This document shows positions 29,172 through 39,470 of a DNA stretch of 64,000 nt, in pieces. Position numbers and translations under genes: made by a program. The stretch's first letter is position 1, and every line of letters begins with the position of its first letter. This DNA comes from Isochrysis galbana (lineage: Eukaryota > Haptophyta > Isochrysidales > Isochrysidaceae). The notes under the pieces were generated by a model. The model saw only the letters and a list, made by a program, of their open reading frames with translations. It made no database searches and had not been told where the DNA came from. The stretch spans positions 966,605 through 1,030,604 of the forward strand of contig CM030945.1 of assembly GCA_018136815.1 (NCBI GenBank), read 5' to 3'.

Positions 29172-31887
29172 TCAAGGTACCCCAATGTCGCTGCGAGAAT
29201 GGTGCGGGAAGAAGGAAGTCTTCGCCTTTTTGTAGCAAAATTGCACAACCCCAACAATTTCGCTCCACACAATGCGGATGCAGACCCCGAAGTAGAAAAT
29301 GCTGTAGACCGAAGCGCCCACCACCAATCCAACGGAATTCGAATCCTAAGTAGAACGGTTGGGGGGAAGCATATAAGGGCATATAAGCATATAAGGGCCA
29401 CAAATCCACCGATCTGGTGCCAACGTTAAGTCATGGAGGGCTATCCCAACTTGGGGCAATCGGGAATACGGAAGCTCCTCAAGCACTCAAAGAGAGAGAC
29501 TTAGTTGGAGAGTGCAAGCTGACTGAACGTAGTTGCACGTCGAATGATTACGGCCAACGAGACTTTGATCCGTGAACGATGCACCCTTTCGGGGACGGGC
29601 TTCTTGTCGCCACGTTCGCTTGCACTCGAAAAGCTACCCCGCACCTCCAAGAAGGAGACGATGAGGTACACATTCATAACGACCATGAGGAGGGCAAGGA
29701 TGACCATGAAACATAGGTATGGGACTGACGAACGGAACTCTCCTGGGGACAACGTGGGAAGGAGGTGGACCTAGGAGTAGCACGAAAGAGGGCAACAAAC
29801 GCTCTACGTGCTCGAGAGGGGCTGGCGGCCTGTTGTTGTATTGCACGTGCAGAGGGAGTCGCGCAGTTCATGAACGGTGGGAAGCCTGGCATACAGTGAA
29901 TCTATTAGCATCGAATCATTGGCGGCAATAAGGGCGTGAATGACCCGAGGACAGTTTCGGTGGGTGGGTGTGGGGTGGGGGGAATCCCGAACCGAGAAGA
30001 GTGGGCGACGCGGCAAAATGGAGAACCGGCAGCATGGCGAAGGGAAGCTGCACCGACTGTAGGACGTTGAGGTATTCATTAATGTTGTTGAATAGCGTCT
30101 ACGACACGGGCTGGCGGGAAGTCAGGGTGAGTCATGCTCCATGACACGCTCCTTCTCCTCATCTGAGCCCGTCGTGGCATGCACAGTTCGCATGGATGGG
30201 CCACTTGGCTGCTGTGCTCGCCTGGTTGCTGATGGTGGTTGTGGAGACGACGAGCGCCGGTCCCAGTGCTGCAATACGAGTAAGGGCGACGCGTTTCCAA
30301 GGTCTCACCTCGATGTGCACGCAGCCTCCCATGATGATCTGTCCCGCATACGTGCATGTCATCGTTGACGCCTGGCCCGCTGCTAGCAGCCCAATCGCCC
30401 ACACGTAAAGAGCAGAGGAACCAAGTACTCCCTTAAGCGCAAAGCCTTCGGTTTGCAGCCCTAAAGCGCCGCATTTACCACTACCGGAAGGACCACCGGG
30501 AAGAGAACAGCTCTCCCCTCGACCAGGTTGCCCCACATTAGCTGATCCATCGAATGCATCAGGAGTGAGACAGGCAAATGGACCATCCACGAGTGAAGCA
30601 CACTCTGTATTGAAAAAGTTGGCGGCGTTGGTTGAAACAACGGCGAGGTTGATAAAGAACGCAATCAGGAGCGCACCTGTGAGGCACCGATGCACTACAT
30701 GAGTGCTGATACTCGTAGGCCAAATTTGGCAGGCGGCTGAAGTATCAAGATGAATCCCATCACCTGCAGACTCGATTCGATTGTACCATATCGCCTCGTG
30801 TAACGCCTGGCGCGACCCCCTTCTGATCTTGCGCGAGAGCACCAGTCCCGAGTGCAAGTATAAGTTGTGCGGCATAATGATAGCGCCAATTGTTCCCACT
30901 GCCTATGAGACCGGGGGATTTGCAATCTATGGCGCGAAGCCGGCGCGAATCGCTGTGAAGAATTGAATCGTGGGCTCCCTCGAAATAAGGCAAAGAAATG
31001 AGGTTCTACGACCTGAGGCGACGAGTACATCACATTCGTGCTTACCTGTGTCACTGCCCACGATTGTATGGTAGGCAGGAGCCATCCGACTAGGAGTCGG
31101 TCGCCTGTCGGAGGAGAATAGCCCCAGTTGAGGAAAAAGCAAAAGGAAATGGTACCAATGAGGAGGCATATCAGAGCCTCAAGGTACCGAACACCCAGAT
31201 AATGCACCGCAAGAAAGGTGAAGGTGTCGAGACCAGTGATGATACATCCTGCCCACACTGGCACGCGAGCATTGCTCAGAAGATTTATGGCAATTCCAGA
31301 GCCCACCACCTCCTGCGAGATACATGGATAAGTGGCAAGATGAGCACTGCCAATGCTATTGTGGGCCTTTTCTTCCGGCATCCATCGGATTGCCGGCTAG
31401 GGTCGAGTCTTCAAGCCAAGGCAATGCGAGCGCTAAGGCCGTCGGAAACAGCCCCGGATTGCGCGCGTTGGCTGCGATGGGCTGCCAGAGCACATCTGAC
31501 CTGAATGTCTGCGCCGACGACAGCCAGCTCCACCATGACGTAAATGACGTAGTTGAGCCAACGTGGGTAGTGCATACGCACAAGCTGGGCCAGATCGCAG
31601 CCCGAGACGATGGCGATCCGAGCGGACTTCTCTTGCAGCATGAACCCCATCACGGAAGCCCACCAGAGCACCCACACCAGCCGCAGCCCCGTGTACGCCC
31701 CCTGCTGCAGGTCTCCTTCTAGGTTGCCCGGGTCGAGGTAGGCCAGCGACATCAGCCACGCGGGCCCCGTGAACCTCCATAGCTTGCGCCACGAGAAGCG
31801 GAATCGCAGCGGCCGCTCCTCGTCCCCATCAGACGGCTCCGCCTCGCCGACGTCCACCTCACCGTCCTTGTGTCGGTGATGCGACAT
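29172..31887 (-). CDS. NRAMP-family divalent metal transporter
   Basis: A proton-coupled Mn2+/Fe2+ importer of the SLC11 fold. Exons as read: 31887-31501, 31312-31046, 30902-30764, 30676-30222, 30098-29993, 29742-29645 and 29345-29172, giving about 541 residues. All joins keep frame. The fourth intron seems to start with GC (CAG|GCGAGC...GTAG). Family hallmarks: TGPAWLMSLAYLDPGNLEGD with the metal-binding DPGN in TM1; MVELAVVGADIQEVVGSGIA; DTFTFL; the TM6 motif IIMPHNLYLHS with the metal-binding Met; GLLAAGQASTMTCTYAGQ; and NVLQSVQLPFAMLPVLHF. A His/Asp/Glu-rich cytosolic N-terminus (MSHHRHKDGEVDVGEAEPSD) could bind metal. A luminal loop between TM7 and TM8 is rich in Cys, Gly and Pro. The last helix is in exon 7 (VGLVVGASVYSIFYFG). 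It looks intact. Confidence 0.92.
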
Positions 31888-31929
31888 TCTGACCGACTGG
31901 ATGGGAAGCAGTGCTCACAAAGGGAATTA

Positions 31930-32060
31930 GAGTATTTACTCGTACCATATGGAATCTCCCCCTTACACGCGGGGGGGGGGGGGGGGCGCTTCTCTCGGCG
32001 AGAGAGGGGAAGAAATCTCCGGGCGGGGGCTTCTTGGCCCAGGGGCAAACCCACACACAG
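31930..32060 (-). repeat. C-run-cored dispersed repeat (inverted copy)
   Basis: TTACACGCG followed by about 18 G, then CGCTTCTCTCGGCGAGAGAG. On the minus strand this matches the family at 8360-8410 and 12585-12640. Confidence 0.55.
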
Positions 32061-32157
32061 AGGGGACGAAGCCGTCGTCTGGGTGTACTTTACTACTAGT
32101 GGAGGGCGCCAGCCGCCGGAGCTTTCTAGTGTACAAAAGACATACTCTAGAGCCTAG

Positions 32158-32400
32158 ATGAGAAATACGGTGCAGGGGCCTGCAAATACAGCCAAATACA
32201 TATGTATTTGGCCTCCGGCCAAATACATTTCAAATACATTCGAGGCCTACTACCCAGGACACGCTTCAAATACAAATACAGCCAAATACATATGTATTTG
32301 GTCTCTGGCCAACCTAGATGGGACATACGTATTTACCGTATTTGGCCGGAGGCCAAATACATATGTATTTCACTGTATTTTGGAGGCCCCCTGTATTGAC
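32158..32400 (+). repeat. dispersed repeat with CAAATACATATGTATTTG palindromes (copy 2)
   Basis: Same unit as 1730-1890 (GGGGCCTGCAAATACAG...) with three palindromes, the last at about 32349-32370, and an extension reaching TTTGGAGGCCCCCTG. Confidence 0.85.
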
Positions 32401-32715
32401 GGGTCGCCAAATACAGAGCGCCCGCATGGCGCGTAGCGCGCGAGTAGCGAGCGGAGCGAGCGAGCGCAGGGCCGACCGCAGGCGCGGCGGGCGCGGGGCT
32501 GCGGCAGTGGCAGGTGGCAGGCGGAGAGGCGGGTGGGAGTGGGAGGTGGGGGTGGGGGTTGGGGGGGGGGAGGGGGCTCTCAGTTCTTCTTAACAGTATA
32601 ATGTATGAGAATCTGCTATCAAACAACATTTAATCTCAGATGCCATTACGTTTACATATACGTAATCAAAATCAAGGCTACGGCCAAGGCCAACAAACAA
32701 ATTGAAGTTCGAAAT

Positions 32716-34120
32716 TCAAGCAATAAGCTTCGCAATAACTTCCTCACTAGGACATCCCTCACGTTCATCACCAATCCAATCATCATCATCACTATCACTA
32801 TCCTCATCACTCTCCCATTTGACCACATCTGGGGACCACCCTGCGCTTTGCATCCGTTCCTGTAGATGCATCGTCTCATGGCAGTATACCAGCTTGTCTG
32901 CCGTCCGATGGCTCATCCTGGCGCGGTTTAAGCTGTGTATTTGGCCGTATACTGACCAATTGCGTTCAGCCGCGGAAGCAGCCGCTGGTTGTGCGAGGAC
33001 TTGCTGGGCTACATTGGCCAGCATGGGGACATGCTGTCCGTACATGGTCCACCAGCGTGACGGCTCCATCTCGCGCGCGTTTTGACGTGCTGACGCCCGG
33101 CTGAAGGCCCCCTCCCCATTCTGGAAGATGGAAAATTCTCGTTCCAACTGTGCGACACGGCGGACAACCGACTCATGCTCAATAGTGAGCTCCTTCCATG
33201 CCACTTGTGGATCACTAGAAGCAAAAAAAAAAACCTTTTAATATTCTCACCACACGCGCGGCTCTGGAGCATAATGTCGTAGCCACGCCCCATTTCCCTT
33301 CTTTCCCCTCACTTCCCGCCTTGCGGCTACTCCCCTTGTGCTCTACATAGGGGCCCGGGCTGTGGGGGGGGGTTGGGTAAGGCGGGGGTGCACCGGCCCC
33401 TAGTGGTCTTTTCCCGCCTTCCTCCTGTGCCTCTAGGTGGCCCGTTTGTTTTTGTGGGTTGTCCGGAGTGTTACACCTCTCGTGTGTGGCTCTCACTCAC
33501 TGTCGCTGACGCTTCGGGGGTGTTTTCGGAGGAGGTGACGCCCTTGGACCTCAGGCTAGCTTATCTGTTAGGCCGACTGCTTTTGCCACGAGGCCTAGGT
33601 TGTCGTTCATTGTCAGTTTACCTTTTTCGTTCTCTATAAAGACCGGGGTGCTGAGGCCTACTGGTGATTTTAGTTTAGGCTTTCTGCCTTGGGCCGCCGT
33701 GTGCGTGCGCATGTGGTGGTGCCTATCCTTCGGGGCAAGGCCCCTGACCAGGGTGGTAAACCTTATTAGTGTGGATTCTAGGACCGGTATATAGTGGGAT
33801 CACTAGAAGCAAGAATTGCATCACGAAGAGCAAACCTATCAAAAACGGCACGCAACCCCTCCATCGTAGCCTCATCAAGATCACCTGCAGTCTCCATGAA
33901 CTCAGGGTCCAAGCCATAAGCAGCAGCGTGGAAAGGCGAATGCAAATACTCCCACCTCCGCCTCACCTTCGCAGAGAAAACGCATGAATGGCTGGCAGTA
34001 GTACGGCGAATGCGCACCATCGCCAGTGCCATAGCGCCAGTTATCTGGGTGGTCGGGGCGACCTGTGTCGGTGTCCGGTGGCGTAGGGCGGAATGCGCAA
34101 TAGGCACATCACGTGGCATT
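32716..34120 (-). pseudogene. hAT transposase, split by an inserted element
   Basis: Two minus-strand pieces of one hAT (Ac-like) transposase. The downstream piece (33208-32716) is the C-terminal dimerisation domain: WWTMYGQHVPMLANVAQQVL, then AAASAAERNWSVYGQIHS and ADKLVYCHETMHL. The upstream piece (about 33955-33797) has the preceding hAT region, WEYLHSPFHAAAYGLDPEFM. A 572-bp insert with a 16-bp target duplication separates them. The frame is continuous across the insert site when the duplication is counted once (SSDP|QVAWKEL). Upstream of about 33955 the sequence changes to the gag-like element, so the transposase N-terminus is absent. Dead copy. Confidence 0.8.
33225..33796 (-). mobile_element. 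insert in hAT gene with 16-bp target-site duplication
   Basis: Flanked by GGATCACTAGAAGCAA at 33209-33224 and 33797-33812. The left edge is an A-run followed by CCTTTTAATATTCTCACC, a terminus also seen at about 57556-57580. The long, non-5/8-bp duplication and the homopolymer end suggest target-primed (LINE-type) insertion in minus orientation. An open minus-strand frame near the right edge (about 33780-33560, GLVAKAVGLTDKLA at its end) may be a transposon protein fragment. Confidence 0.7.
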
Positions 34121-34690
34121 CGTCCACACCCCGCCCTCTGACGTGGGGCGTTGTGTGCGGTGGTGATGGAGGCGCGGCGCCGGCCTCGAATGGGTGAAAG
34201 ACGATGGTAGCCGCGAGCTCGGCCTCTGAGGAGGCGCGGTCTTCGGGAGTGGTGGTGGGCAGAGCGGGCAGGAGGCCCTCTTCTGCAGGAGGAGGGGCCT
34301 TGGGCCCCTTTGGCGGGCCCGGCGCGGGACGCGTCGACTTAGATTCTTCACCTGACGGATCCGAGGTTACCACTGCCTCAGATGGGAACGGAAGGGACGG
34401 AAGGGAAGCGGCGAGAGGCGCGGCGGAAGTTGGGGGGTGGCCAATGACGGGCTGGACCACCTCCTCAACAGAGAAAGGCGGGAGGACGGGCTTGGGCGAG
34501 GGCGAGCGCGACGACGGAGCGGACATGGCTGGGCGGATCGGGTTGGATAGGCAGAGGCTGAGGGATTGGTGAGGTTTGGTATTGAGGTAGTGTTGAGAAC
34601 GAGGGACGAGAACGGGAACGAGAACGAGAACGAGAGCGACGAACGAAGAACGACAGACGACAGACGGCTAGGGGCCGATGGACCGACGAG
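33955..34690 (-). mobile_element. gag-like region of an LTR element
   Basis: The minus-strand ATG at 34526 starts a Pro/Ser-rich frame (SAPSSRSPSPKPVLPPFSV). After a frame change, a Cys-containing conserved stretch follows (TSEGGVWTNAT, AYCAFRP, PDHPDNWRYGTGDGAHSPYY, CQPFMRFLCEGEAEV). The latter recurs almost unchanged at 55075-55270, so it belongs to a multicopy element. It reads away from the LTR at 34691-35201. The frame is disrupted. Confidence 0.6.
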
Positions 34691-35201
34691 ATGACACTAC
34701 ACTCACGTCAACACTCTCCACACTAACGTATCCTTATCACGGAACGCACAGGAACCTGCTGACAGACCGAACAAGGAAGAGAATGCCGACAAGAGAGCGA
34801 CGGGGCGACGGACGATCCGACGGGGCGATAGTTACGCACAGGAACAAGGAGGGAATCTTTCGAAAACCCTTAAGTGATTTGATGAAGACCGAAGTAAAAT
34901 AGCGCCACGGTATAATCCAACGGCCAACACCTGAGGGGGAATCAGGGTCACACATGGGGGCGGTTCCTTGCACCGGCGATACCTGATCGCGCGACTTAGC
35001 CTAAAACGCGAGGAGCACGCAAGGAGGTAAGCCAGATGAGGGGCAAGCAGGCGATAAGGGAGGCGACAAAGGAGGCGAGGGCAACAAGGGCGAATGGACG
35101 AATGTAGGACCCTGCGACGGTAACTCGTGGCTAGCCTGCAAGGAGGGAACATAGAAACGCAAACAACTTCTAAAACAAAAAGGTCGATCGCGGATGCGAC
35201 A
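34691..35201 (-). repeat. probable LTR (TG...CA) of the gag-like element
   Basis: On the minus strand it begins TGTCGCATCCGCGATCGACC and ends GTAGTGTCA just before the gag-like region. The start matches the LTR at 18979-19526 in its first bases. No second copy lies in the window. Confidence 0.55.
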
Positions 35202-35253
35202 GCCCCGGGGCCCATAAGGTTATTTCGGGGCTGTTGTTTCATGACACGCGATT

Positions 35254-35300
35254 CAACTGAGTCTATACTTAGTTTGCCCATGGGGGGGCACGAGCCGGTG
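35254..35300 (+). repeat. hairpin-headed dispersed repeat (copy 4)
   Basis: The stem AACTGAGT/ACTTAGTT (35255-35274, one G-T pair) is followed by TGCCCATGGGGGGGCACGAG, matching 12419-12440. The repeat is cut off after CGAGCC. Confidence 0.8.
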
Positions 35301-35800
35301 TGTTGGGAACTTTCTGCCAAAAAAATCTTGAAATTTCCTCAATTCTCAATTCTGAGATGGTCATTTTCGCATCCCTAATAAAAAACCTGTTTGACCGCCG
35401 TACATGTTTCGGTACTCGAGGGTGTCCCTCGTCCCTCGCTCTTCCTCGCTCATCCCTCGTGTACCCAGTAAAGAACCCTCGTAACATCGTATTGTGACTT
35501 CCCACATGTCTGGCTTCTCTCTCCCAAAGGAGGCGTCCCCACCCAACGAGCCAAGGCGTCCATGAGGATATGTAGATTGTACGCAGAAAGAAAGGGAGAG
35601 ACAGAGATCATGGCGAGATCGTATGTAGAGTCCACTCGAGCCGTAGAGTTCAGAGAACACTCTAGGAGTGCTTTGTCCTCCTCTCGACGCGACAACTTGT
35701 TTGAAGACTTGAGGAGAGAGGCCCTTCTTTAGAAGGGAGGAGGGACCCTCTCTCTCCTCTCTGTGCGCGAGGGGCACGCAGCAATGCAGCACAGCCTCAC
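35300..35800. other. no gene recognised
   Basis: Mixed-composition sequence with short open frames and no family motif. A run of about 25 G follows at about 35808-35828. Confidence 0.5.
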
Positions 35801-35804
35801 GAGA

Positions 35805-36812
35805 GAGGGGGGGGGGGGGGGGGGGGGAGAGAGAGAGAGAGAGAGGGAGAGGGAGAGAGACGGAGAGGGGGGGGGGGCGGGGGGGAGGGAGGGAGGGAGA
35901 GAGAGAAGGCAAGAGAGAACGGGGAGAGAGGGGGGGGGGGGCGGTCGCAGTAGATGAAGGAAGAAACTTTCACCTTGAGTGAGTGATAGATAAGAAAGGA
36001 GAGGCGAGAAAGAGAGCTAGAGGAGAGAGAGAGTAGCGGTCTTCAGTTGTTTCCTTTCGCCTCCGCCGAGAGGAGAGAGGGAGCGTGGGGGATAGAGGCG
36101 GGGAGAATAAGAAAATACAGACGAGGGGAGAGAGAGAAGACAGAGACAGAGAGGGGACGATGGCCGTCGGCCGCCAGTAGACTCTGCGAGCCGCTCCTCC
36201 CTCTCCCTCTCCCTCTCCCTCTCCCTCTCGCTCTCTCTGGCTGTGCGCGCGCGTGCGGGATCGTCGGGCGGCACCTACTGGGCCACACACTCGAGCCGCC
36301 TCTCTCCCACCGCCAACCTTCTCTCTCTCCCCCTTCCTCTCTCGCTTGGAGGTGCCCAGACACAGCCATTCTCTCTTCTCTTCTCTCTCTCTCTCTCCCT
36401 TCCTCTCTCTCTCGCCCCCCCCCCCCTCTTCTCGTCTCTCTCTCTCTCTCTCTGTCCCCTCCCTCCTCTCTCTCCCCTCTCTCTCGCCTCTCTCTCTCCT
36501 TCCCTCCCTCCTCTCTTGGGCGGAAAGCAGCTGAGGGAGCACTCTCCCCCCCCCCCCCCCCAACACACACACGCGCGCGCGCGCGCACAGCCACATCCTC
36601 TCTCCCCCTGTGTCCATCCTGCGGCTAGCTGCTGAGAGAGCCGCTCTTCCTCCCTCCCTCTTGTGGCGTCACCCGCTTAGAGCCGACAGCCATCTTTTGG
36701 TTCCCTCCGCTGCCGCCGATTTCCCTCCGCCGCCTTTCAGTCCCCTTCGCCGCCTTTCAGCCTTCTCAGCCGCCGTTGAGCCCGGTCTCCACCGCAATCT
36801 AGCCCCTCCCAG
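35805..36812. repeat. GA and CT tracts and leader of the PKS gene
   Basis: Polypurine (35806-35945) then polypyrimidine (about 36190-36530) tracts and a short CA/CG alternating run (about 36565-36592). The 150 bp before the PKS ATG contain three CCGCCTTTCAG/CCGCCGTTGAG-like words. No TATA box is obvious. The pyrimidine tract on the sense strand resembles the layout upstream of CCT6. Confidence 0.7.
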
Positions 36813-39470
36813 ATGACAGTGGATCAGCTACTAGCCGGTCACAGCCTCGTGGCCGCGTTCGAGCGGCGCGCCACGCAGCTGGGCTCGCGCCGCGTGTACA
36901 CTTGGCTGAAAGCTGACGGGTCTGAGGAGGCAAGCCTGAGCTACGAGCAACTTCGCGCGAGGGCCGCAGCCGTTTGCGTCGCCCTCAGGCGCACATGGAG
37001 TGTGCCTGAGGGAGGTCGCGTGATGCTCGTCTACCCGCCCGGACTTGAGCTACTGATCGCCTTCTTTGGCTGCCAGTATGCGCGCATCATCGCGGTCCCA
37101 TACTACCCTCCCATCATTCCAACCTCGCCTATGCCATCGGCGTCTGCGTGGCGTGTGCTTGCCGAGGGCATCGCCAAGGTTGAGCGCATTGTCGCGTCTT
37201 GCCTACCCAAGCTGCTGCTCTCCAGTACATCCTACCTTCGCCTCAAGTGGCTGTCCTCGCGCCTCTTCCTCGCTGGCTCTGATGGCCCACGGCCACATTG
37301 GCCAGGGGAGTGGCAGTGGAAGTCGACAGACGACCTGCCGGCGAGGCTGTCCAGATCAGACCGGGAATGGTTCGAGGGGCTGATCTCGCAGCACGCTTTG
37401 CGCGACGGCTCCACCGACCTCACTGACGACGTGTGCTTCCTGCAGTACACTAGCGGGTCGACGGGGCAACCCAAGGGCGTGATGGTTGGCACCGCCAACC
37501 TCATGGCTAACATTCGAGCGATTCGGGCGTCTATCGGCGCCTCACACGCGATGGAGCGGCTTGACGGCGGGGTGGACGGTCGTCGCCTCTGCGTCACATC
37601 ATGGCTTCCTCAGTACCACGACATGGGCCTCATCGGCGCCTGCCTGGTGCCTGTCATGAGTGGTTGGTGCGCCGACTTGCTCGCACCACAAACCTTCTTG
37701 CAGCGGCCGTCCGCGTGGCTTGAAGCTATCTCGCGGCGCGCCTGCACCCATAATTGCTGTAGCACGTCGCCCAACTTTGGCTATGCTTTATGCGTCCGTC
37801 GAGTGGATGATGCGAAGCTTACTTCTCTCTCGCTTCACCACTGGCTGATCGCGATGAACGGAGCAGAGCCAATCCGAGTCGATACGCTGCGCGCCTTTGT
37901 TGCCAAGTTTCGAGGCGTAGGGTTCGATCCTTGTGCCTTCTCGTGCGTCTTCGGTTTGGCGGAGAACTGCCTGCTCGTATGCGGGCGAGCAGAGACGCCC
38001 CATATTCTGAGTGTGTCGCGAGACCGCCTCGGCATTGGCGATCGGGCCGTGCCATGCAGTGAGGTGGCTGCCGATGACGACCAGGTAGTATCCTGCGCAG
38101 TCGCCCCAGGGGACCATCCTTCTCCGCAGGCGCACAGGCTTGAGGTTGCCGGGTGTTATCTGCTGCCAAGTGGCGGACCAGTCGCACAGGTCGTGCGGAT
38201 CATCGACCCGAGCACCTCGACTCCTCTGGAGCCAGGCACCATCGGGGAGATTTGGGTGGCGGGAGATTCCGTCGCTCGCGGCTATTGGGAGCTCCCCGAA
38301 GTCTCAGAGAGGACATTCCGCGCCAAGATCGCGTCACCATATGGAGACGGCGGCAGCACTATGGGAGTCTCTGCTGTGGCTTTCTGGCCCGATGCGCAGC
38401 AGAGGGGCAGTCGCACTGTGCCGGACGAGGTGCTCGAACCCTCCGCCGACATGATGCGGGGCAGCACGGCCACGTTCGCCCCGCACTTGCGCACCGGCGA
38501 TCTCGGCTTCATCTGGCAGCAACGGTTGTACGTTGTTGGCAGGAGTAAGGACGTGTTGACAATGCGTGGACGTACATTGCACGCATCCGACGTCGAGGCG
38601 TGTGCTGAAAAGGGCTCGTCAATGTTGCGCCCAGGCTGCTGCGCCGCCGTCGCCCTCAACATTGCCGGTGGATCTTCGGAGGAGTCGCTCGTGCTCGTCG
38701 CGGAGCTCCGACTCCACGCCCCATCCGACGAGGAGGAACTCAAGCGGGTATGCATCGCCGTTGCTGAGGCAGTGCGCGAGGGGGAAGGTGTGCGGCCGGA
38801 TGGGATATTGCTGCTCCGCGCCCGTACCATTCTAAAGACCACGTCGGGTAAACTGCGTCGCCGCGATTGCCGCGAAGCTTATCTTCAACTCTGCGGACAA
38901 CTAGAGGATGAGGCACGGAGTGGCGGTGCTGTCGAGGGAGGCGCGCAATTGGGTGGCGACACGGAGGTCCCCGGTGCGACCGCAACACTGATTCCCGCTG
39001 ACGCTGTGCTTTATCATTGGAGGCGTGGTGTGAAAGGGACTGGTACACATCAGGACGAGAGGCCGCTGCATAGCGAGAGCGATGCGGCACCGCTGGGGCC
39101 GAAGGGATCATGCGTACAAAAGGTTGGGGGCGGCACTGCAGAAGAGCAGCCCGCGGTAAAGGCGGGGATAGGAGACGCATACGGCGGGGGACCGGTGGAG
39201 GCGGACATGGACGTGCACCACATGCTTGCGCTGCTGCAGAAGGCCGCCGGCGAAGTCAACGGCGCTCCCATCGGCATCGATGCGCCGTTAATGGAGGCCG
39301 GGCTCGACTCCGCAGCGCTCGGCGAATTCCAAGGCATTGTCACAGAGCGGCTTGGAATGGAGGAGCACTTTTCAGAATCCATGCTCTTCGACCATCCGAC
39401 TCTCCGCCAACTTGCGCGAGCTATTGCTAGCACTGGTACAGGCCACGCCACGGCGCTCGAAGTGGACTCG
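36813..39470 (+). other. PKS loading module: FAAL + ACP
   Basis: The adenylate-forming core motif YTSGSTGQPKG starts at residue 212. PQYHDMGLIG follows, and the C-terminal lysine motif TSGKLRR lies near residue 675. The N-terminal layout (LAGHSLVAAFERRATQLG, PYYPPIIP) is that of fatty acyl-AMP ligases rather than acyl-CoA ligases. The carrier site is GLDSAAL (Ser833); its Ala after the Ser departs from the usual DSL. FAALs hand acyl-AMP straight to a carrier domain, so the starter is probably a free fatty acid. Confidence 0.9.

Noticed and set aside
30301-30312. GTGAGACC at 30308 as an intron donor in NRAMP
   Set aside because: The frame continues with a conserved VRPWKRVALTR block expected after TM8, so this is read as exon.
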